Of a stretch of 64,000 nt of DNA, positions 7,992 through 16,844 are shown in pieces (position 1 is the first letter of the stretch; every line of letters begins with the position of its first letter). The stretch covers positions 1 to 64,000 of the forward strand of contig AJXE01000012.1 in assembly GCA_000263395.1 (NCBI GenBank). The letters run 5' to 3'. Position numbers and translations under genes: made by a program. Under the pieces are notes generated by a model. It searched no databases, had not been told where the DNA came from, and saw only the letters and a list, made by a program, of their open reading frames with translations. The stretch comes from Stutzerimonas stutzeri TS44. GTDB lineage: Bacteria > Pseudomonadota > Gammaproteobacteria > Pseudomonadales > Pseudomonadaceae.

Positions 7992-8007
7992 TGGCACGGA
8001 ACTCGCT
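7992..8007 (+). promoter_or_regulatory. Sigma-54 (RpoN) promoter for the hydroxybutyrate genes
   Basis: TGGCACG-N4-TCGCT matches the -24/-12 consensus at all but one position, with GG and GC exactly 10 bp apart. It lies 125 bp before the preferred start of the permease. Pseudomonas hydroxybutyrate genes are known to depend on RpoN. No gene was seen in 7759-8131. Confidence 0.75.
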
Positions 8008-8131
8008 AAATCGTTCGGGCGGCATCGTCCGCACGCCGAACAATAAAAACAACATGCCTGTCACCGCCGCGAAACTCCCGAATGCCCCGGCAGCATCCGG
8101 TCGCACGGCAACAGGCCAGGAGATCGTCCCG

Positions 8132-9523
8132 ATGAGCGTCGCCATCGCCCTCGCCGCACTGGCCCTGCTGATGCTGGCGGCCTACCGCGGCTACAGCGTC
8201 ATCCTTTTCGCCCCCGTCGCCGCCCTCGGTGCGGTGCTGCTCACCGATCCATCCGCCGTGGCCCCGGCCTTCACCGGCGTGTTCATGGAGAAGATGGTCG
8301 GCTTCATCAAGCTGTACTTCCCGGTATTCCTGCTCGGTGCCGTGTTCGGCAAGCTGATCGAGCTGTCCGGCTTCTCGCGCTCGATCGTCGCCGCGGCGAT
8401 CCGCCTGCTCGGCACGCGCCAGGCCATGCTGGTGATCGTGCTGGTCTGCGCGCTGCTGACCTACGGCGGGGTTTCGCTTTTCGTCGTGGTGTTCGCCGTG
8501 TATCCGTTCGCCGCCGAGATGTTCCGCCAGAGCGACATGCCCAAGCGGCTGATTCCGGCGACCATCGCGCTCGGTGCGTTCAGCTTCACGATGGATGCCC
8601 TGCCCGGCACCCCGCAGATCCAGAACATCATCCCCACCACCTTCTTCGGCACCACCTCCTGGGCGGCGCCCTGGCTGGGCGTGATCGGCACGCTGTTCGT
8701 GTTCAGCGTCGGCATGTTCTATCTGCATCGCCAGCTGCGCAAAGCCAAGGCGCGCGGCGAAGGCTACGGGACCGAGCTGCGAAATGAGCCGGAGACCGCC
8801 GAGGACATCGCCCTGCCCAATCCCTGGCTGGCGCTGTCACCGCTGATTCTGGTGGGCGTGGCCAACCTGCTGTTCACCCGCTGGATTCCCGAGGTCTACG
8901 GCAAGACCCACAGCCTGCAACTGGCCGGCATGGCGCAGCCGGTGACCAGCGAAGTGGCCAAGCTGACCGGCATCTGGGCGGTGCAGGCGGCGCTGCTGCT
9001 GGGCATCCTGCTGGTGCTGATCTGCGGCTTTCGCGCGATCAAGGCCAAGCTCGCCGAAGGCACCAAGACCGCGGTCGGCGGCGCCCTGCTGGCGTCGATG
9101 AACACCGCGTCGGAATACGGCTTCGGCGCGGTGATCGCCTCGCTGCCGGGCTTCCTGGTACTGGCCGACGCGCTGAAGAACATCCCCAACCCGCTGATCA
9201 ACGAAGCGGTCACCGTCACCCTGCTGGCCGGCATCACCGGCTCGGCCTCCGGCGGCATGAGCATTGCGCTGGCGGCCATGTCCGACACCTTCATCGCCGC
9301 CGCCAATGCCGCCAACATCCCGCTGGAAGTGCTACACCGAATAGCGTCGATGGCATCCGGCGGCATGGACACCCTGCCGCACAACGGCGCGGTGATCACC
9401 CTGCTGGCGGTGACCGGCCTGACCCACCGCGAGGCCTACAAGGACATCTTCGGCATCACCCTGATCAAGACCCTGGCGGTGTTCGTAGTGATCGGCGTGT
9501 TCTACGCCACCGGAATCGTTTGA
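8132..9523 (+). CDS. GntP-family permease, probably for D-3-hydroxybutyrate
   Basis: 463 residues from the ATG at 8132, preceded by AGGAG at 9-nt spacing; an in-frame ATG at 8054 has no ribosome site and would add a non-conserved leader. About 12 transmembrane segments with GntP features (ALPGTPQIQNIIPTTFFGT, GSASGGMSIALAAMSDTF, SGGMDTLPHNGAVITLLAVTG). The pairing with 3-hydroxybutyrate dehydrogenase 25 bp downstream and the RpoN promoter match the short-chain hydroxyacid permease locus of pseudomonads, hence the substrate call. Confidence 0.8.
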   Translation: MSVAIALAALALLMLAAYRGYSVILFAPVAALGAVLLTDPSAVAPAFTGVFMEKMVGFIKLYFPVFLLGAVFGKLIELSGFSRSIVAAAIRLLGTRQAMLVIVLVCALLTYGGVSLFVVVFAVYPFAAEMFRQSDMPKRLIPATIALGAFSFTMDALPGTPQIQNIIPTTFFGTTSWAAPWLGVIGTLFVFSVGMFYLHRQLRKAKARGEGYGTELRNEPETAEDIALPNPWLALSPLILVGVANLLFTRWIPEVYGKTHSLQLAGMAQPVTSEVAKLTGIWAVQAALLLGILLVLICGFRAIKAKLAEGTKTAVGGALLASMNTASEYGFGAVIASLPGFLVLADALKNIPNPLINEAVTVTLLAGITGSASGGMSIALAAMSDTFIAAANAANIPLEVLHRIASMASGGMDTLPHNGAVITLLAVTGLTHREAYKDIFGITLIKTLAVFVVIGVFYATGIV

Positions 9524-9548
9524 GCCCGCGCGGCGAGGAGAGCAACAC

Positions 9549-10319
9549 ATGAATCTGCAAGGCAAGACCGCCCTGGTCACCGGTTCCACCAGCGGGATCG
9601 GCCTGGGCATCGCCCTCAAGCTGGCCGAGGCCGGCGCCAACCTGGTCCTCAACGGCTTCGGCGACGTCGACGCGGCGCTGGCGGCAATCCGCGCATGTGG
9701 CGGGCAGGCCATCCACCATCCGGCCGACGTAAGCGATCCCGAGCAGATCGCAGCGATGGTCGCCGCGGCCGAGCAGCAGTTCGGCGGCGTCGACATTCTC
9801 GTCAACAACGCCGGCATCCAACACGTCGCGCCGGTGGAGCAATTCCCGGTCGAGCGCTGGGACGCGATCATCGCCATCAACCTGTCGTCGGCCTTCCACA
9901 CCACGCGGCTGGCGCTGCCGGGCATGCGTCAGCGCGGCTGGGGGCGGATCATCAACCTCGCCTCGGTGCACGGCCTGGTGGGTTCGGCGCAGAAGGCCGC
10001 CTACGTGGCGGCCAAGCACGGGCTGGTCGGCCTGACCAAGGTGGTGGCGCTGGAAACCGCCACCACGGCGATTACCTGCAACGCCATCTGCCCCGGCTGG
10101 GTGCTCACGCCGCTGGTGCAGCAGCAGATCGACGAACGCGCCCGCGTCGATGGCGACACCCAGCGCGCGCGCCACGACCTGCTGGCCGAGAAGCAGCCGT
10201 CGCTGGACTTCGTCACCCCCGCACAGCTCGGCGCACTGGTGCTGTTCCTCTGCAGCGAAGCCGGCGAGCAGGTGCGCGGCGCGGCGTGGAACATGGACGG
10301 CGGCTGGGCCGCGCAATAG
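9549..10319 (+). CDS. bdhA: D-3-hydroxybutyrate dehydrogenase (SDR family)
   Basis: 256 residues. NAD-binding TGSTSGIG at residues 11-18, NNAG at 86-89, catalytic S139, Y152 and K156. Substrate-pocket residues known for this enzyme (Q91, H141, K149) are all present. The enzyme oxidises D-3-hydroxybutyrate to acetoacetate with NAD+. Starts 25 bp after the permease gene with a GAGGAG ribosome site, so both are co-transcribed from the RpoN promoter. 112 bp separate it from the following phosphorylase gene. Confidence 0.92.
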   Translation: MNLQGKTALVTGSTSGIGLGIALKLAEAGANLVLNGFGDVDAALAAIRACGGQAIHHPADVSDPEQIAAMVAAAEQQFGGVDILVNNAGIQHVAPVEQFPVERWDAIIAINLSSAFHTTRLALPGMRQRGWGRIINLASVHGLVGSAQKAAYVAAKHGLVGLTKVVALETATTAITCNAICPGWVLTPLVQQQIDERARVDGDTQRARHDLLAEKQPSLDFVTPAQLGALVLFLCSEAGEQVRGAAWNMDGGWAAQ

Positions 10320-10431
10320 CCGCTTTTCGCTGACCTGCGACAACGTCGCGGCGGGCCCGGCCCCGCTGCGGCTTGGCAAGCGCCCGGCGGCTGAGGCTAG
10401 ATAGCCAGCATCTCCCAGCGAAAGTCCGCGC

Positions 10432-12012
10432 ATGACCACCATTACCAGCGAAACGCCGAACAGCGGCAAAGCCCCGGTGCACCTGGCCCTGCGCCGGGTC
10501 GCCATCGACACCTACCGCGAGAACGTCGCCTACCTGCACCGCGATTGCGCGGCCTGCCGCGCCGAAGGTTTCCAGGCGCTGGCCAAGGTCGAGATCCGCG
10601 TCAACGGCAAGCGCATCCTCGCCAGCCTCAACGTGGTGGACGACTCCGCCATCGTCGGCTGCAACGAACTCGGGCTGTCGGAGGACGCCTTCGCCCAGCT
10701 CGGCGCGGAGCCCGGCGTGCCCGCGTCGATCTCCCAGGCCGAGCCGGCACCCTCGATCCCCGCGCTGCACCGCAAGATCGCCGGCGAGCGCCTGCGCCGC
10801 GAAGACTTCCACGCGATCATCCGCGACATCGCCGAGCACCGTTACTCGAAGATCGAGCTGACCGCCTTCGTCGTCGCCTGCAACCAGGGCGAGCTGGACC
10901 GTGAGGAGGTGTACTTTCTCACCGACGCGATGATCCAGGTCGGCCGCCGCCTCGACTGGCGCGAGCATCCGGTGGTCGACAAGCACTGCATCGGCGGCAT
11001 TCCCGGCAACCGCACCTCGATGCTGGTGGTGCCCATCGTCGCCGCGCACGGCATGCTCTGCCCGAAGACCAGCTCGCGGGCGATCACCTCGCCGGCCGGC
11101 ACCGCCGACACCATGGAGGTGCTGGCCAACGTCGAGCTGCCCTTCGAGCGCCTCTGCGAGATGGTTCGCGAGGAACGCGGCTGCCTGGCCTGGGGCGGCA
11201 GCAGCGAACTGTCGCCGGCCGACGACGTGCTGATCGCCGTCGAGCGGCCGCTGTCGATCGACTCGCCGGGGCAGATGGTCGCCTCGATCCTGTCGAAGAA
11301 GATCGCCGCCGGCTCCACCCACCTGCTGCTCGACATTCCCATCGGCCCCACCGCCAAGGTGCGCTCGATGACCGAGGCGCAGCGCCTGCGCAAGCTGTTC
11401 GAGTTCGTCGCCTCGCGCCTGGGACTGACGCTCGACGTGGTGATCACCGATGGCCGCCAGCCGATCGGCAACGGCATCGGCCCGGTGCTGGAGGCGCGCG
11501 ACGTGATGCAGGTGCTGCAGAACGATCCGGCCGCGCCGATCGACCTGCGGCAGAAGGCGCTGCGCCTGGCCGGCCGCATGCTGGAATTCGACCCCGACGT
11601 GCGCGGCGGCGACGGCTATGCCATCGCCCGCGACATCCTCGACTCGGGGCGGGCGCTGAAGAAGATGCACTCGATCATCGCCGCGCAGGGTGCCAAACCC
11701 TTCGACCACAACCAGCCGCCGCTGGCCAGGCTCAGCTTCGACGTGCTGGCCGAGCGCGACGCCGTGGTCACCGGCATCGACAACCTGCAGCTGGCGCGCA
11801 TCGCGCGGTTGGCCGGCGCGCCGAAGGTACAGGGCGCGGGCGTCGACATCCTGCGCAAACTCGGCGAACCGGTGCAGGCCGGCACCTGTCTGTATCGCGT
11901 CTACGCGGACTTTCCCGCCGACCTCGCCTTCGCCCGTCAGGCCACCGAGCGCGCCAGCGGCTTCAACCTCGGCGGTGCCGACGAGGTTCCCAGTGTATTC
12001 GTGGAGTTCTGA
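10432..12012 (+). CDS. AMP phosphorylase / thymidine phosphorylase family, long form
   Basis: 526 residues, with an N-terminal extension of about 95 residues before the phosphorylase core. That domain arrangement is typical of the archaeal-type AMP phosphorylase (DeoA) branch and not of E. coli DeoA (about 440 residues). The core shows the phosphate-binding [15 protein letters not shown] run, [19 protein letters not shown] and [12 protein letters not shown]. Expected reaction is AMP or another nucleoside monophosphate plus phosphate giving base plus ribose 1,5-bisphosphate, but a nucleoside substrate cannot be excluded. Its TGA overlaps the ATG of a PRPP-synthetase homologue by one base, so the two are coupled. 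Confidence 0.8.
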   Translation: MTTITSETPNSGKAPVHLALRRVAIDTYRENVAYLHRDCAACRAEGFQALAKVEIRVNGKRILASLNVVDDSAIVGCNELGLSEDAFAQLGAEPGVPASISQAEPAPSIPALHRKIAGERLRREDFHAIIRDIAEHRYSKIELTAFVVACNQGELDREEVYFLTDAMIQVGRRLDWREHPVVDKHCIGGIPGNRTSMLVVPIVAAHGMLCPKTSSRAITSPAGTADTMEVLANVELPFERLCEMVREERGCLAWGGSSELSPADDVLIAVERPLSIDSPGQMVASILSKKIAAGSTHLLLDIPIGPTAKVRSMTEAQRLRKLFEFVASRLGLTLDVVITDGRQPIGNGIGPVLEARDVMQVLQNDPAAPIDLRQKALRLAGRMLEFDPDVRGGDGYAIARDILDSGRALKKMHSIIAAQGAKPFDHNQPPLARLSFDVLAERDAVVTGIDNLQLARIARLAGAPKVQGAGVDILRKLGEPVQAGTCLYRVYADFPADLAFARQATERASGFNLGGADEVPSVFVEF

Positions 12013-12908
12013 TGCAAAGCCAGCTGCTGTATTTCGATGACGAACACGCCGCCGCCCTGCGCCTGGCCGAAGCCTGTGGCCTGCCCGCCGCCGCGGTCGA
12101 ACGCCACCGTTTTCCCGATGACGAGCTGCGCCTGCGCCTGCCGCTGACCGAAGGCGACACCATCGCCGAACAGCTGGTGCTCTACCGCGGCCTCGATCAT
12201 CCCAACGAGAAGCTCGTCGAGCTGCTGCTGGTCGCCGGCGAGGCACGCCGCCTCGGCGCGAAGCGGCTGATCCTGGTCACGCCTTACCTCGCCTACATGC
12301 GCCAGGACATCGCCTTCAATCCGGGCGAGGTGGTCAGCCAGCGGGTGATCGGCCAGCTGCTGGCCAGCCAGTTCGACGGGCTGATCACCGTCGACCCGCA
12401 CCTGCACCGCGTCGCCACACTACAGGAAGCGGTGCCGCTGGCTGATGCCGTCACCCTCTGCGCGGCGCCGGCACTGGCACGACTGATCGCCGAGCGACAC
12501 CCCGACGCGCTGCTGATCGGCCCGGATGCCGAGGCGCAGCAGTGGATCGAAGCGGCGGCCGCCGAGCACGGCTTCGACTACGGCGTGTGCAACAAGGTGC
12601 GCCACGGCGACCATCAGGTGGAAATCGCCCTGCCCGATCTGGCGTTTGCCGGACGCCGCGTGGTGCTGCTCGATGACGTCGCCAGCTCCGGGCGCACCCT
12701 CGCCGAGGCCGCGCAGAAGCTGCTCGCCGCCGGCGCCGCCTCGGTGGACGTGGCGGTGACGCACGCGCTGTTCGCCGGCGATGCGCTGGCGGTGATCCGT
12801 GCCGCGGGCGTCGAGCACATCTGGAGCACCGACTGCATCGCCCACGACAGCAACGCCGTGGCCATGGCCCCGCTGCTGGCCGCCGCGCTCCGGCCGCTGC
12901 TGCGCTAG
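12012..12908 (+). CDS. Ribose-phosphate pyrophosphokinase-like protein
   Basis: 298 residues. Recognisable PRPP-synthetase landmarks are VTPYLAYMRQDIAFNPGE (ATP-binding loop), VDPHLHR (ribose-phosphate region) and the PRPP-site VVLLDDVASSGRTL. It is divergent from housekeeping PrsA and shorter, like archaeal-type enzymes. Classical activity would be ribose 5-phosphate plus ATP to PRPP plus AMP. It is translationally coupled to the AMP phosphorylase upstream, so its substrate may instead relate to ribose 1,5-bisphosphate (inference). Last gene before a repeat array. Confidence 0.8.
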   Translation: MQSQLLYFDDEHAAALRLAEACGLPAAAVERHRFPDDELRLRLPLTEGDTIAEQLVLYRGLDHPNEKLVELLLVAGEARRLGAKRLILVTPYLAYMRQDIAFNPGEVVSQRVIGQLLASQFDGLITVDPHLHRVATLQEAVPLADAVTLCAAPALARLIAERHPDALLIGPDAEAQQWIEAAAAEHGFDYGVCNKVRHGDHQVEIALPDLAFAGRRVVLLDDVASSGRTLAEAAQKLLAAGAASVDVAVTHALFAGDALAVIRAAGVEHIWSTDCIAHDSNAVAMAPLLAAALRPLLR

Positions 12909-12918
12909 CACACGTCCC

Positions 12919-13350
12919 GGAGGGTGGGCTTCAGCCCACCACCCAGTGCACCATCCGCTCACGGTGGGCTGAAGCCCACTCTACTCAAACCGAAAACCTC
13001 GCACAGCACGTAGGGTGGGCTTCAGCCCACCAACCAGTGCACCATCCGCTCACGGTGGGCTAAAGCCCACCCTACCCGAACCGGAAACCTCGCACAGCAC
13101 GTAGGGTGGGCTTCAGCCCACCAGCCAGCGCGCCACCCGTTCACGGTGGGCTAAAGCCCACCCTACCCGAACCGGAAACCTCGCATAGCACGTAGGGTGG
13201 GCTTCAGCCCACCAACCAGTGCACCATCCGCTCACGGTGGGCTAAAGCCCACCCTACTCAAGCCGGAAACCTCGCATAGCACGTAGGGTGGGCTTCAGCC
13301 CACCAGCCAGCGCGCCGCCCGTTCACGGTGGGCTGAAGCCCACCCTGCCC
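12919..13350. repeat. Tandem array of five 91-bp palindromic REP-like units
   Basis: Five copies begin at 12919, 13010, 13101, 13192 and 13283, exactly 91 bp apart. Each has two inward-facing arms, GGTGGGCTTCAGCCCACC and its near-copy with GGGCTGAAGCCC or GGGCTAAAGCCC, about 25 bp apart, then a 25-bp linker. Each arm is itself a palindrome, so transcripts would form strings of hairpins. The array fills most of 12909-13521. No cas gene is present, and the units are too long and palindromic for CRISPR. Confidence 0.9.
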
Positions 13351-13521
13351 GAACAGTGCATGCGCCAATCGCCTGCCGCGCCATCGGGCTGGCCATGAGC
13401 GGAACCCGTTCACACTCCCTCCGTTGTGCCGGTGCGGCATGAACCATACAGTGTTCGCCGCCCGTGGCGCGGGCGCTGCGGTGCCGCGCCCGCGTCCAAC
13501 ACACTCGCCGGGATAAAGTCG

Positions 13522-14688
13522 ATGGATATCAAACCCTTGCTGAAAATACTGGCCGCCAAGGATGGTTCCGACCTGTTCCTGTCCACCGGCGCGCCGCCCT
13601 GTGCCAAGTTCAACGGCGTGCTCCGCGCGCTGTCGGCCGAGGCACTGCAGCCCGGCGAGGTCGCCCAGGTCGCCGAGGACCTGATGGATGCCGAGCAGCG
13701 CGCCGAGTTCGAGCGCGAACTGGAGATGAACCTGGCCATCTCGCTGCCCAGCGTCGGGCGTTTTCGCATCAACATCTTCAAGCAGCGCAACGAGGTGTCC
13801 ATCGTCGCGCGCAACATCAAGCTGGAGATTCCCAACTTCGATGACCTCAAGCTGCCGCCGGTGCTGCTCGACGTCATCATGGAGAAACGCGGCCTGGTGC
13901 TGTTCGTCGGCGGCACCGGCTCGGGCAAGTCCACCTCGCTGGCGGCGCTGATCGATCACCGCAACCGCAGCAGCGGCGGGCACATCATCACCATCGAGGA
14001 CCCGGTCGAATACGTGCACCGACACAAGAAGTCGATCATCAACCAGCGTGAGGTCGGCGTGGACACCCGCAGCTTCCACGCTGCGCTGAAGAACACCCTG
14101 CGCCAGGCGCCAGACGTGATCCTGATCGGCGAGATCCGCGACCGCGAGACCATGGAGCACGCCCTCGCCTTCGCCGATACCGGCCACCTGGCGATCTCCA
14201 CCCTGCACGCCAACAACGCCAACCAGGCGCTGGACCGCATCATCAACTTCTTCCCCGAGGAGCGCCGCCCGCAGTTGCTCAACGACCTGGGCAACAACCT
14301 CAAGGCGTTCATCTCCCAGCGCCTGGTCAAGACCCTCGACGGCAAGCGCCGCGCCGCGGTGGAGGTGATGCTCGGCACGCCGACGGTGCGCGATCTGATC
14401 AAGCGCAACGAATTCAGCGAGCTGAAGGAGATCATGGAGAAGTCCAAGAACCTCGGCATGCAGACCTTCGACCAGGCGCTGATCACGCTGGTCAACGAAG
14501 GCGTGCTGGACGAGGAGGAAGCGATCAAGAACGCCGACTCGGCGAACAACGTGCGCCTCAAACTCAAGCTGCACCGCGATGGCGGCGAGACCGGCAAACC
14601 GGGCGGCACGGCACCGGCTGGCGAGGGCTGGGGCGGGCTCAAGCTGGAAATGCTCGAGGAGCCGGACGAGGACGCCCCCCAGCCCTGA
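13522..14688 (+). CDS. PilT/PilU-family type IV pilus retraction ATPase paralogue
   Basis: 388 residues. Motifs in order: KDGSDLFLSTGAPP (about 13-26, family N-terminus), Walker A GGTGSGKST (about 132-140), the Asp-box IEDPVEYVHRHK, Walker B VILIGEIRDRETME, and the His-box HLAISTLHANNANQALDRI. Overall layout and the C-terminal AIKNADSANNVRLKLKL resemble PilU more than PilT. The canonical pilT-pilU pair is not here; this copy stands alone between two repeat arrays, so it is a likely accessory retraction motor. Start at 13522 (MDIKPLLKILAAKDG). Confidence 0.85.
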   Translation: MDIKPLLKILAAKDGSDLFLSTGAPPCAKFNGVLRALSAEALQPGEVAQVAEDLMDAEQRAEFERELEMNLAISLPSVGRFRINIFKQRNEVSIVARNIKLEIPNFDDLKLPPVLLDVIMEKRGLVLFVGGTGSGKSTSLAALIDHRNRSSGGHIITIEDPVEYVHRHKKSIINQREVGVDTRSFHAALKNTLRQAPDVILIGEIRDRETMEHALAFADTGHLAISTLHANNANQALDRIINFFPEERRPQLLNDLGNNLKAFISQRLVKTLDGKRRAAVEVMLGTPTVRDLIKRNEFSELKEIMEKSKNLGMQTFDQALITLVNEGVLDEEEAIKNADSANNVRLKLKLHRDGGETGKPGGTAPAGEGWGGLKLEMLEEPDEDAPQP

Positions 14689-14703
14689 CGGCACGCGGAG
14701 CAT

Positions 14704-15153
14704 GTAGGGTGGGCTTCAGCCCACCAGCCAGTACGCCACCTGCTCACGGTGGGCTGAAGCCCACCCTACAACCGGAAAACCCGCAGCGCGATGTTCGTGA
14801 GCCGCCGCTACCACGCCAACCGTAGGCTGGGCTTCAGCCCACCAGCCAGTGCGCCAGCCGCTCACGGTGGGCTGAAGTCCACCCTACAACGGAACACCCG
14901 CAGCGTGATTTTCGAGCCGCCGCTACCACGCCAACCGTAGGCTGGGCTTCAGCCCACCAGCCAGTACGCCAGCCGCTCGCGGTGGGCTGAAGCCCACCCT
15001 ACAACGGAAAACCCGCAGCGTGATTTTCGAGCCGCCGCGACCACGCCAACCGTAGGCTGGGCTTCAGCCCACCAGCCAGTGCGTCACCTGCTCACGGTGG
15101 GCTGAAGCCCACCCTACAACCGGAAAACCCGCAGCGTGATTTTCGAGCCGCCA
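14704..15153. repeat. Four-unit tandem REP array (about 115-bp period) carrying a gene-end copy
   Basis: Units begin at 14704, 14822, 14937 and 15052 (118, 115 and 115 bp apart). Each has the same palindromic pair as the 91-bp array upstream of the ATPase gene, but a longer linker of 45-49 bp. The linkers end in CTACCACGCCAAC, which is the stop and last codons of the adjacent pseudouridine synthase gene (15154-15166). The array abuts that gene with no spacer. It fills 14689-15153. Confidence 0.9.
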
Positions 15154-16038
15154 CTACCACGCCAACTGCAGGGTGCTCTCGAATTCGCGCAGTGCGCCGC
15201 TCAGCGGGTCGCGAAAACGCAGCCCGCGCGCCAGCAGCTTGAGCGGCCGGGTGTAGTCGTCGGCCTCGCGCGCGCTGCGTTCGAGTAGCGCGGGATAGAA
15301 CGGATCGTTGCAGATGCCAGCGCCGAGGGTCGCCATGTGCAGGCGCAGCTGGTGCTTGCGCCCGCTGATCGGCGTCAGCCCGTAGCGCCAGAAATCGCCG
15401 CGCCGCTCCAGCACCTCGATCAGCGTCTCGCTGTTGGGCTCGCCCGCGCCTTCGCGCATCAGGAAGAACGGCTCGCCGGGCACCATGCACAGGCGCCGGC
15501 GCAGCGGGAACTCCAGATGCGGCAGCGCCGGGCAGATCGCCTCGTAGCGCTTGGCGATCTGCCGTTCGCGAAACAGCGCCTGATAGGCGCCGCGGCTGTC
15601 GCGATTGGCGGAGAACAGCACCAGCCCGGCGGTGAGCCGGTCGATGCGGTGGATCGGCACCAGATCGGCATTGCCCAGGCGCTGGCACAGGCGCGCCAGC
15701 AGGGTTTCGTTGACGTACTCGCCGGCCGGCATCACCGCGAGAAAATGCGGCTTGTCGGCCACCACCAGATGCTCGTCGACGTGCAGGATGCGCTCCTCGA
15801 ACGGCACCGGCGTCTCGTGTGGCACCTCGCGAAAGTAATGGATGCGCAGGCCGACCCGGTAAGGCTGGTCGAGCGCAATCGGCTGCATGTCGGCGTCGAG
15901 CACCCGGCCGCGGTGTATGCGCTCGATCCAGGTGGCGCGCTCGATGGCCGGGAAGTGCGCGCACAGGCAATCGAGCACGCTTGGCCAGTCGCCCTGGGGC
16001 AGGTGCAGCGTGCTGGGGCGGGAATGGGAGGCAGGCAT
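15154..16038 (-). CDS. RluA-family pseudouridine synthase
   Basis: 294 residues. The catalytic HRIDRLTAGLVLFS motif (Asp in HRID) is clear, as are the family's ISGRKHQLRLHMATLGAGICND block and the downstream NDPFYP. An S4-like N-terminal region is suggested by ERIHRGRVLDADMQPI. It should isomerise uridine in rRNA or tRNA; the exact site cannot be read. The start at 16038 (MPASHSRPST) is preferred, as the longer open frame upstream lies in non-conserved sequence. Its last codons border and are copied into the downstream repeat array. Confidence 0.85.
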   Translation of the reverse strand: MPASHSRPSTLHLPQGDWPSVLDCLCAHFPAIERATWIERIHRGRVLDADMQPIALDQPYRVGLRIHYFREVPHETPVPFEERILHVDEHLVVADKPHFLAVMPAGEYVNETLLARLCQRLGNADLVPIHRIDRLTAGLVLFSANRDSRGAYQALFRERQIAKRYEAICPALPHLEFPLRRRLCMVPGEPFFLMREGAGEPNSETLIEVLERRGDFWRYGLTPISGRKHQLRLHMATLGAGICNDPFYPALLERSAREADDYTRPLKLLARGLRFRDPLSGALREFESTLQLAW

Positions 16039-16155
16039 GGGGCATGGGCGCAACGGATGGGGACTGAATGATACCCGCTGCACGGCCGCTGTTTGCACGT
16101 CATGACGATGCGCGGCCCCTCGCCTGCACGGCGCAAAAACACCGACTTGATGACA

Positions 16156-16187
16156 TTCAGTTTCATTTAAGCCAGGGCGCATAACCT
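16156..16187 (+). promoter_or_regulatory. BqsR/PmrA-like box and promoter of the bqs operon
   Basis: TTCAG (16156-16160), six bases, TTAAG (16167-16171), then a possible -10 (TAACCT, 16182-16187) ten bases on. The published BqsR target is TTAAG-N6-TTAAG, so there is one mismatch. It lies 50 bp before bqsP and suggests autoregulation. Two similar sites occur elsewhere in the window. Confidence 0.6.
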
Positions 16188-16221
16188 GTGAACCGTCGAA
16201 ACCAACCACAGGAATCCAGAC

Positions 16222-16530
16222 ATGAAAACCCTGACTACGCTGTTCACCGCTGCCACCCTCGTCTTCGGCGCCAACCTGGCCATGGCCAAGGACCTGGGCC
16301 CGGACGAAGCTCTGAAACTGCGCGACGCCGGCACCATTCAGTCGTTCGAGAAGCTCAACGAGGCGGCGCTGGCCAAGCACCCGGGCGCCACCATCGAGGA
16401 CACCGAGCTGGAAGAAGCCTACGGCCGCTACGTCTATCAGCTTGAACTGGTCGACGACAAAGGTGTGCAATGGGACGTAGAACTCGACGCCAAGACCGGC
16501 GAAGTGCTGCAGGACCAACAGGACGACTGA
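16222..16530 (+). CDS. bqsP: Periplasmic PepSY-domain protein (BqsP-like)
   Basis: 102 residues: signal peptide ending AMA-KD (about residue 22), then one PepSY-type alpha-beta domain (EALKLRDAGTIQSFEKL, YGRYVYQLELVDDKG, WDVELDAKTGEVL). Such small periplasmic proteins accompany Fe(II)-sensing BqsRS in Pseudomonas and could modulate the sensor. It precedes a paralogue by 8 bp and a response regulator/sensor pair, and lies behind a BqsR-like box. The assignment rests on gene order plus domain type. Confidence 0.75.
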   Translation: MKTLTTLFTAATLVFGANLAMAKDLGPDEALKLRDAGTIQSFEKLNEAALAKHPGATIEDTELEEAYGRYVYQLELVDDKGVQWDVELDAKTGEVLQDQQDD

Positions 16531-16538
16531 AGCCAGCC

Positions 16539-16844
16539 ATGCGTGCCCCTCTCCTCATGACGCTCCCCTTGGCACTGCTGCTCGCCGCCAACCCGGCGGC
16601 GAGCCGCGACCTGGATCAGGACGAAGCCCTGCGCTTGCGCCGGGAGGGCCTGATCCAGCCGCTGGAAAACCTGCTGCAGCAGGCGCTGCAGCGGCATCCC
16701 GGCGCCAGCCTGCTGGAAGCCGAGCTGGAGGAAGAGGAAGGCCGCTACGTCTACGAAATCGAACTGCTGACCCGCGACGGCGTGGCCCGCGAACTGGAAC
16801 TCGATGCGCGCGACGGCACGCTGCTCAAGGATGAGGTGGACTGA
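16539..16844 (+). CDS. bqsQ: Periplasmic PepSY-domain protein (BqsQ-like)
   Basis: 101 residues, clearly paralogous to the preceding gene (both have DLxxDEALxLRxxGxIQ near the mature N-terminus and GRYVYxxEL in the middle), so the pair arose by tandem duplication. Signal peptide about 20 residues. The start at 16539 is preferred over the in-frame opening at 16470, which lies inside the upstream gene. Its TGA overlaps the ATG of the response regulator gene (TGATG). Confidence 0.75.
   Translation: MRAPLLMTLPLALLLAANPAASRDLDQDEALRLRREGLIQPLENLLQQALQRHPGASLLEAELEEEEGRYVYEIELLTRDGVARELELDARDGTLLKDEVD

Noticed and set aside
10213-12246. 677-codon minus-strand open frame over bdhA and phosphorylase
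   Set aside because: Low-complexity antisense frame. Both plus-strand genes have clear motifs and coupled starts.
12919-15153. CRISPR-like regular repeats
   Set aside because: Units are 91 or about 115 bp, palindromic throughout and nearly identical including linkers. There are no unique spacers and no cas genes.
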